A stretch of 10,807 nucleotides of DNA, from assembly GCA_964510205.1 (NCBI GenBank), contig CAZEBW010000106.1, forward strand, positions 1 through 10,807. The letters run 5' to 3'. This document shows positions 6,263 to 10,807 of this stretch, piece by piece. The notes beneath the pieces were generated by a model, which saw only the letters and a list, made by a program, of their open reading frames with translations, was not told the DNA's origin and did not search any database. Every line of letters begins with the position of its first letter. Position 1 is the stretch's first letter. Source of the DNA: CAZEBW01 sp964510205 (GTDB lineage: Bacteria > Chloroflexota > Anaerolineae > VGOG01). Both the position numbers and the translations under genes were made by a program.

Positions 6263-6266
6263 GTAC

Positions 6267-7091
6267 TCATACCCTGCTCGTTAATCGTCGCACCCAATCC
6301 AGCCAACTGGGCAAAGCTCTACGGGTTTCTGGCTTGTAGAAAGCCTTCAGGATTTTCTCCAGCCGCTTCACGTCTAGGCGGCGGATCATGCGGGCGTTAT
6401 GGGCGATGGAGATGATGCCCGTCTCCTCGGAGACGACGATAGAGACGGAATCGGTTTCCTCGGTGACGCCTAGCGCTGCCCGATGGCGGAGACCCAGTTG
6501 ACGATCGGGCATGATGTCGCCCGCCAGAGGCAACACGCAGCCCGCCGCCACGATCTCGTCCTCGCGGATGATGACCGCTCCGTCGTGCAAGGCGGTGTTG
6601 GGGAAAAAGATCGTCAGGAGGAGGTTGACCGAGACTTTCCCGCCCATTCTCGTCCCCGTGTCGATGTACTCTTGCAATCCTGTCTCCCGCTCCAGGACGA
6701 TGAGCGCCCCGTGACGACGTTCTGCCAGGCGTTGACAGGCCTGGCTTATTTCCTCGATCATCCGATCGCTGGTGGATTCCTGGCGGTTCATCGAGAACCC
6801 TGCCCGCCCTACGCGCTCCAGAGCTCGCCGCAGCTCGGGCTGGAAAATCACCGGGATAGCCACCAAAAGGGCAGAGAGCGAGTTCCGGATGAGCCAACTG
6901 AAAGCCGCCAACTGCAGGACGTTGGTAATGAGAATGGTCAGCAAGACCACGATGATCACGCCCCGCAGCAACTGAACAGCCTGAGTGCCCTGCATCAAGC
7001 GGAATAGCCCATAGAAAATCAGGGTCACCAGCAAAATGTCAATCACACTGAGCAGATTAAGGCGTGTAAACACCCAGAGAATGTCGGACAA
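6267..7091 (-). CDS. cdaA: Diadenylate cyclase CdaA (c-di-AMP synthase)
   Basis: A 274-residue protein, normal length for CdaA. It makes cyclic di-AMP from two ATP at the inner face of the membrane. Three membrane helices span about 13-33, 39-62 and 66-83. The DAC domain follows (about 105-235), with the catalytic DGA at 170-172 (ALHDGAVII) and RHR at 202-204 (GLRHRAALG), both intact, and SEETGIIS near 221-228. The start is TTG 7091: the minus strand reads ACGGAGACCAGAC before it, giving GGAG 7 bases upstream, and there is no ATG nearby before the first helix. It is followed within 4 bases by the YbbR/CdaR gene, the usual partner. glmM, the third member of the classic Firmicutes operon, is not next to it here; der follows instead. 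No c-di-AMP riboswitch fold was recognised upstream. Confidence 0.95.
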   Translation of the reverse strand: MSDILWVFTRLNLLSVIDILLVTLIFYGLFRLMQGTQAVQLLRGVIIVVLLTILITNVLQLAAFSWLIRNSLSALLVAIPVIFQPELRRALERVGRAGFSMNRQESTSDRMIEEISQACQRLAERRHGALIVLERETGLQEYIDTGTRMGGKVSVNLLLTIFFPNTALHDGAVIIREDEIVAAGCVLPLAGDIMPDRQLGLRHRAALGVTEETDSVSIVVSEETGIISIAHNARMIRRLDVKRLEKILKAFYKPETRRALPSWLDWVRRLTSRV

Positions 7092-7097
7092 GTCTGG

Positions 7098-7103
7098 TCT
7101 CCG
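7098..7103 (-). promoter_or_regulatory. Ribosome binding site deciding the TTG start of cdaA
   Basis: On the minus strand CGGAGA lies about 6 bases before TTG 7091. It supports a TTG start directly in front of the first membrane helix. Confidence 0.5.
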
Positions 7104-7114
7104 TAATACAAGGG

Positions 7115-7167
7115 ACTAGGGACAAGGGAGCAGGGACAAGCCTGACCCCTTGTCCCCGATCCCTAGT
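7115..7167. repeat. Inverted repeat overlapping the argF stop codon
   Basis: ACTAGGGA (7115-7122) pairs with TCCCTAGT (7160-7167), and GGGACAAG (7133-7140) with CTTGTCCC (7149-7156). An unpaired CAAGGGAGCA lies on the left side, and further copies of AGGGACAAGGG occur within it. The right arm supplies the last codons and the TAG stop of argF. It fills most of the argF-cdaA gap. It could shape the end of the argF transcript, but the stem lacks a T-run, and its form suggests a dispersed repeat that landed at the gene end. Confidence 0.55.
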
Positions 7168-8086
7168 CATAACTCATCAACAGCGCCAGGATTGCTTTTT
7201 GGGCGTGCATACGATTTTCGGCCTGATCGAAGAGCACCGAGTGCGGGCCGTCGGCCACTTCGTCGGTGATCTCCTGGCCGCGATGGGCGGGCAAACAGTG
7301 CATCACTACGACGTCGGGCTTGGCCTGAGCTGCTAATGCGGCGTTGACCTGATAGGGAGCAAGATCCTTCAGACGTCTCTTGGTCTCCTCTTCTTGCCCC
7401 ATGCTCACCCAAACGTCGGTGTAGATCACGTCGGCTCCGCGCACGGCAGCGGCGGGTTCGTGCACCAACTTGATTTCGCTTCCGCTCTGGGCCGCAAACT
7501 CCCGGCCCAACTTCACCACGTCGCCGCTCAGCTCATACCCCTCTGGCGAGGCCAAAGCCATGTCCATGCCCACCTTGGCGGCGGCGAACAACAGAGAGGC
7601 GGCCACATTGTTGCCGTCGCCCACGTAAGCCAGCTTTACATCCGTTAGCTTCCCCCGCTTCTCCCAGATGGTGAAGAGGTCCGACAGGGCCTGGCAGGGG
7701 TGGTTGTAGTCGGACAGGCCGTTGATGACCGGCACCCGCGAGTAGGCGGCCAGCTCTTCGACGTCGCTGTGAGCGAACACCCGCGCCATGATGCCGTCCA
7801 CGTAGCGGGACAGCACCCTGGCCACGTCGGGTACGCTCTCCCGCTCCCCCAGCTTGATCTCGGCGGGCGAGAGGTAGAGGGCCTGGCCTCCCAGGTGAAT
7901 CATTCCCATCTCAAAAGAGACCCGCGTTCGCAGGCTGGGCTTCTGGAAAATCATGCCCAGGGTCTTGCCTTTCAAGATGGGCTTGTTGCCGCCTTGCTGC
8001 CACTCGTCTTTCAGTTCTCTGGCCAGGCTTAAGATCTGCCAGACCTCGTCAGTTGATAGGTCGGCGATGCTAAGTAGGTGTTTCAT
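7163..8086 (-). CDS. argF: Ornithine carbamoyltransferase
   Basis: A 307-residue protein, normal length. It joins carbamoyl phosphate and ornithine to give citrulline in cytoplasmic arginine synthesis and works as a trimer. The carbamoyl-phosphate loop is KPSLRTRVSFE (49-59; SLRTR at 51-55 rather than STRTR), with HPCQ at 129-132. The ornithine-side motifs are DVWVSMG (224-230) and HCLPAHRG (263-270). The SMG loop and the HCLPAHRG form favour ornithine over aspartate or N-acetylornithine as substrate. ATG 8086 has a clear GAGGAGG (8100-8094) 7 bases before it. The last codons and stop lie in a repeat arm. No other arginine gene is adjacent, so the locus is not an arginine operon. It lies 71 bases upstream of cdaA on the same strand, so read-through is possible. 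Confidence 0.96.
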   Translation of the reverse strand: MKHLLSIADLSTDEVWQILSLARELKDEWQQGGNKPILKGKTLGMIFQKPSLRTRVSFEMGMIHLGGQALYLSPAEIKLGERESVPDVARVLSRYVDGIMARVFAHSDVEELAAYSRVPVINGLSDYNHPCQALSDLFTIWEKRGKLTDVKLAYVGDGNNVAASLLFAAAKVGMDMALASPEGYELSGDVVKLGREFAAQSGSEIKLVHEPAAAVRGADVIYTDVWVSMGQEEETKRRLKDLAPYQVNAALAAQAKPDVVVMHCLPAHRGQEITDEVADGPHSVLFDQAENRMHAQKAILALLMSYD

Positions 8087-8093
8087 TCTTTAA

Positions 8094-8100
8094 CCTCCTC
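8094..8100 (-). promoter_or_regulatory. Ribosome binding site of argF
   Basis: GAGGAGG on the minus strand, 7 bases before ATG 8086. The 89-base gap to the methyltransferase gene shows no clear promoter hexamers. Confidence 0.75.
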
Positions 8101-8175
8101 AAAATGGGATCTTAGGGCACAGCAGGGGGTGAATCTCGGCCCACAATCGCTGTTTGGAAGGGGGCGGAGGGAGAG

Positions 8176-10395
8176 CTATGGATAGTCCGAGTTCTCCGAG
8201 GAGTCTGTTTCAAGCAGTCTCAACTGTCGAGTTTTTGGAGTTTCATATTGTATGTCTTTGCTTCGATCAAGATTTGCTAAGAAAACATCGAAATGAGCCA
8301 ACGCTTCCGCAAACCAATTGTAGCTAACCGATTTATCATCTTGGATTGAGCTAGTTGCTTTCAGCAACTCTCCCATAAAATGCAAGAACAACTTGTTGTC
8401 ACTGCTGTCTGATACTCCCGAAGACAGATCATTAATCGCCCGCTGCAGAACTTCTTCCGGTTGCAAAGATGGAGGCTCAAATGGTATAGTCCTCTTCTGA
8501 CATACTAATACCAAATCCATGTCCAGTGACTGCTTATTTCGGATGTGTGGATTGACTTTGTACTCACTCATCACAGGGAAGTAATCAGCGACTCGAAATC
8601 CGCTTTTGATGACTGCCATAAGGACAGTCCACCACGCTCTCCATTTAGTGTGGTGGAACGTAAAAATGAGTTGGCCATCGTTTTTCAAGACCCTGCCACT
8701 CTCTTTGAAAACAGCCGACAATAGCTTTTGAAAATCTTCCTCACCTTTATCCATGCCCTTGTTCACGATGGCTTCCCGTTCGGTTGGGACATGCTCGGCG
8801 GCAAAGTATTGGTGGTCAACCAAACAACTAAGCCAAACATAGAAGAAGTTTGACAACTCAGAATAATGAATGCTGTCAAAGTACGGTGGATCAGTTATTA
8901 CAAAGTCAACGGAATTGTCAGGTATTGAAGGCAAATGCGCTGAGTCCCCGCACAGTAATAGCGCGCCGCGCGGTGTCCTATCTAGCTCTTCAAAAGAGGA
9001 CACCAAACTGGCTGCGACTTCTTCATGTCTTGTTCCTACTGTCTGGACTGCCCCCCGTGAATCCTTAAATTTGTCGAACGGTTTGTGGCAATATTGCTTA
9101 GCACGGACATATCGCCGGTAGCAATTGGTGAATGTGCCTGCCCCCTTTGTACCTACCCCCCAAACTGCGTTCTCAACTGGCGTCGTTGTCAAGGGCATGG
9201 CGTGATAGTTAAAGAGATGATGCAACTTACGGTGTGGGTAATTATAGGGCGTCATCATATTGTTGTATTCCAGTGCGTTGGAAAACACGGTGATAAACGC
9301 GTTTTGATACTCTTCTGGAATTGCCTGGATTGCCTCGATTAGGTAGTCAAAGGCAAGCAATTGGCGGGCGTTGAAGACCTCATGGTAATATTGATAATTG
9401 TGCCTCTTCCAACGAGCAGAGGATGCCCCCTCCAGTATTCTCTGTTTCGGGATAACTAACTGCTCTCTACGTTCCTCGACGGTCTCCTCAATACTGGCGA
9501 TTCTTGCCAAGTCTACTGCATCTGGTGACTTGTAAAGCCTTTCATTACGGCATGTGCACCAGTATTCAATCGCTACGAGCCTTTCACGAAGCTTTTGGCC
9601 GGTCTGCAAGGTTTCAATTAGTGAAATCCTGCTCTTACCGCATTGCGGGCAAGTATAGTAACCTTGGTTGTATGTTCCCGTCTGTGGGTCGAAGATGCGA
9701 CCGCAGGATTGGCATGAGCAATCCCCTTCACCGTACCAATCATTCAGAGCAAAACATTGGGGACAAAGGGCCGTAGCCGGATTGGCACGAGAGGGTGGTT
9801 TGTTTCGGCTGAGGCCTTTGTTAAGCAAGGTGCGCTTGAACAAATACACTTTCTCGCCGCAGTGTGGGCAAACGACGTAGCGCACCCAAAAGGCGTAGAG
9901 ACCATCACCTTCCGAATTGCAATGAATGCAGTTTGTTCTATAGAGCGCTTTAATCTTTTCGCCTGCTGTCTCTTCTAGCTGGCGGAAGTAGTTATCTAAT
10001 CTCTTTAAATCTATTGACTTAAGCGTTTCACGAACAACCCAAAAAGAAACAGGGTTGAGATCACAACCTATCACTTTGGCCCCGACCCGATTTGCCTCTA
10101 CCAGAGTTGTACCCCCGCCCATGAAGGGATCAAGGATTACAACGTCTTCCAAATCATGATCCTTGAAGTAGTTGCTAGATGGAGATAAGGAACCATTTGC
10201 TGTTGTTGTAAATAACTCGCTGTCCGAATCACCAGCCAGAAGGATAATGGAACGAAACAGAGCACCAGGGCGGCGGGCCCACCATTTATGTAAGGAGTAT
10301 ACAGGACGATAATACTGCCGCTTGCCTGTCTCGTCTTGGGTTAACTTGCTAATGATGTCTTCCGTGTGTGAATCTACAAGCTTCTTGCCATGCAT
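8176..10395 (-). CDS. Zn-ribbon DNA amino-methyltransferase (COG1743-like)
   Basis: A 739-residue protein resembling adenine-specific DNA methylases with zinc ribbons. It would transfer a methyl group from S-adenosylmethionine to an exocyclic amino group of a DNA base. The N-terminus has YYRPVYSLHKWWARRPG (28-44), typical of this group. The SAM-binding motif DPFMGGGTT is at 89-97, followed by GCDLNP (110-115). Residues 156-282 hold many Cys pairs (156/159, 176/179, 211/214, 228/231, 249/252, 280/282), probably two or three zinc ribbons that may take part in DNA recognition. The catalytic DPPY is at 502-505 (TDPPYFDSIHYSELSNFF). The order SAM motif, long insert, DPPY is alpha-like. ATG 10395 follows the upstream gene's stop by 3 bases, with GAGG ahead. 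G+C is lower than in neighbouring genes, suggesting transfer. The target site is unknown. Confidence 0.85.
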   Translation of the reverse strand: MHGKKLVDSHTEDIISKLTQDETGKRQYYRPVYSLHKWWARRPGALFRSIILLAGDSDSELFTTTANGSLSPSSNYFKDHDLEDVVILDPFMGGGTTLVEANRVGAKVIGCDLNPVSFWVVRETLKSIDLKRLDNYFRQLEETAGEKIKALYRTNCIHCNSEGDGLYAFWVRYVVCPHCGEKVYLFKRTLLNKGLSRNKPPSRANPATALCPQCFALNDWYGEGDCSCQSCGRIFDPQTGTYNQGYYTCPQCGKSRISLIETLQTGQKLRERLVAIEYWCTCRNERLYKSPDAVDLARIASIEETVEERREQLVIPKQRILEGASSARWKRHNYQYYHEVFNARQLLAFDYLIEAIQAIPEEYQNAFITVFSNALEYNNMMTPYNYPHRKLHHLFNYHAMPLTTTPVENAVWGVGTKGAGTFTNCYRRYVRAKQYCHKPFDKFKDSRGAVQTVGTRHEEVAASLVSSFEELDRTPRGALLLCGDSAHLPSIPDNSVDFVITDPPYFDSIHYSELSNFFYVWLSCLVDHQYFAAEHVPTEREAIVNKGMDKGEEDFQKLLSAVFKESGRVLKNDGQLIFTFHHTKWRAWWTVLMAVIKSGFRVADYFPVMSEYKVNPHIRNKQSLDMDLVLVCQKRTIPFEPPSLQPEEVLQRAINDLSSGVSDSSDNKLFLHFMGELLKATSSIQDDKSVSYNWFAEALAHFDVFLANLDRSKDIQYETPKTRQLRLLETDSSENSDYP

Positions 10396-10398
10396 ATC

Positions 10399-10807
10399 CT
10401 AATCCTCGAGCCAAAAAGGGGAACTGGGGCAATGAATCTTGTGGTATCCCCTTTCTTCATAGAAAGCTCTAAACGTTTCACTAAATGGGAACTCGTTGTG
10501 AAACTCCTGCCGGAGACCCCTTAGCAGATCGTCTCCTAATCGCTCTGAGAAGTCACCGTGCAATGCTTGCTTATACCATTTCACCAACTGACTCTGAACA
10601 ATAATGCCTTGAATACGCTGACCTAGCTGTCGACATACTCGGTCGATAACCTCCTTTTCACTATCTTTGCAAACTATCACAATTCGATCCGCTGCAATCT
10701 CATCGGAGATGTCTTCAGCTAAATCTTCTGTAAGCGTAAGATGCTTGACTTGGACTTGCATTCCGCACTTTGTGCAGAGGGTACTGTCTGCCTGGGATCG
10801 TACAGCG
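10399..10807 (-). CDS. Unrecognised protein, C-terminal part, upstream partner of the methyltransferase
   Basis: The frame is open to the window edge. The Met at 10761 is preceded in frame by AVRSQADSTLCTKCG without a stop, so it is probably internal and the gene is 5' partial. The visible 136 residues contain a Cys-X-X-Cys (CTKC), possibly half of a zinc site. An alpha/beta stretch follows (DRIVIVCKDSEKEVIDRVC, IQGIIVQSQLVKWYKQAL), then a helical tail (LGDDLLRGLRQEFHNEF, FRAFYEERGYHKIHC). It ends 3 bases before the methyltransferase start, so the two are surely co-transcribed and perhaps coupled. Lower G+C is shared with that gene. A restriction endonuclease or another DNA-targeting partner is a reasonable guess from context, but no catalytic motif can be seen and I do not recognise the family. 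Confidence 0.6.
   Translation of the reverse strand, partial: AVRSQADSTLCTKCGMQVQVKHLTLTEDLAEDISDEIAADRIVIVCKDSEKEVIDRVCRQLGQRIQGIIVQSQLVKWYKQALHGDFSERLGDDLLRGLRQEFHNEFPFSETFRAFYEERGYHKIHCPSSPFWLED

Noticed and set aside
7092..7162. c-di-AMP riboswitch (ydaO type) before cdaA
   Set aside because: The gap is only 71 bases and mostly a simple inverted repeat; too short, and without the conserved ydaO layout.
7163..8086. N-acetylornithine carbamoyltransferase or another carbamoyltransferase, because of SLRTR
   Set aside because: HPCQ, the SMG loop and HCLPAHRG together fit ornithine carbamoyltransferase better; SLRTR also occurs in that family.
10399..10761. Complete 120-residue gene starting at Met 10761
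   Set aside because: The frame has no stop upstream to the window edge and contains CTKCG just before this Met, so the gene is more likely truncated by the window than complete.
10399..10807. HaeII-type restriction endonuclease
   Set aside because: Only a vague resemblance of the helical tail from memory. No catalytic motif is visible, and HaeII's own methylase is, as I recall, a cytosine-C5 enzyme unlike the neighbour here.

Overview
The window most likely comes from a member of the Chloroflexota (Anaerolineae-like). This is inferred from gene content and style. There is a DUF2723-type membrane glycosyltransferase with a C-terminal beta-sandwich, a TM-anchored DUF5666-like protein, and a secreted protein ending in PVNKLELLAPW plus a membrane helix. 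There are also long Thr-Pro linkers, and short GC-rich palindromic repeats scattered between and even inside genes. Most of the window looks GC-rich (one line I counted inside der is 75% G+C). The right-hand 2.6 kb is clearly poorer (42% and 47% in two counted lines).

Layout. Positions 1-1657 (+) hold the 3' part of a DUF2723 membrane glycosyltransferase, cut by the window edge and broken by a frameshift near 1346; two palindromic repeats sit inside it in frame. Positions 1721-2164 (+) hold a small membrane-anchored DUF5666-like protein. It converges on 2274-2825 (-), a secreted surface protein with a C-terminal anchor, and a strong hairpin lies between them. Positions 2826-3151 are a non-coding stretch with an AT-rich patch and a possible der terminator. 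Positions 7091 down to 3152 (-) form a tight cluster cdaA - cdaR/YbbR - der with gaps of 4 and 6 bases. This pairs the c-di-AMP synthase with its extracytoplasmic regulator and places a ribosome-assembly GTPase downstream. argF (8086-7163, -) lies upstream of that cluster, separated by a repeat that overlaps its stop codon. Positions 10807-8176 (-) hold two lower-GC genes 3 bases apart: the C-terminal part of an unrecognised protein with a Cys-X-X-Cys motif, and a 739-residue Zn-ribbon-containing DNA amino-methyltransferase. This looks like the edge of a modification or defence cassette.

How the genes work together. cdaA and cdaR are a known functional pair; CdaR here carries an unusual Thr-Pro stalk and a C-terminal beta-type domain that could reach the cell envelope. 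Der and ArgF are housekeeping genes. The methyltransferase and its upstream partner look horizontally acquired. No tRNA, rRNA, CRISPR array, transposase or integrase is visible.
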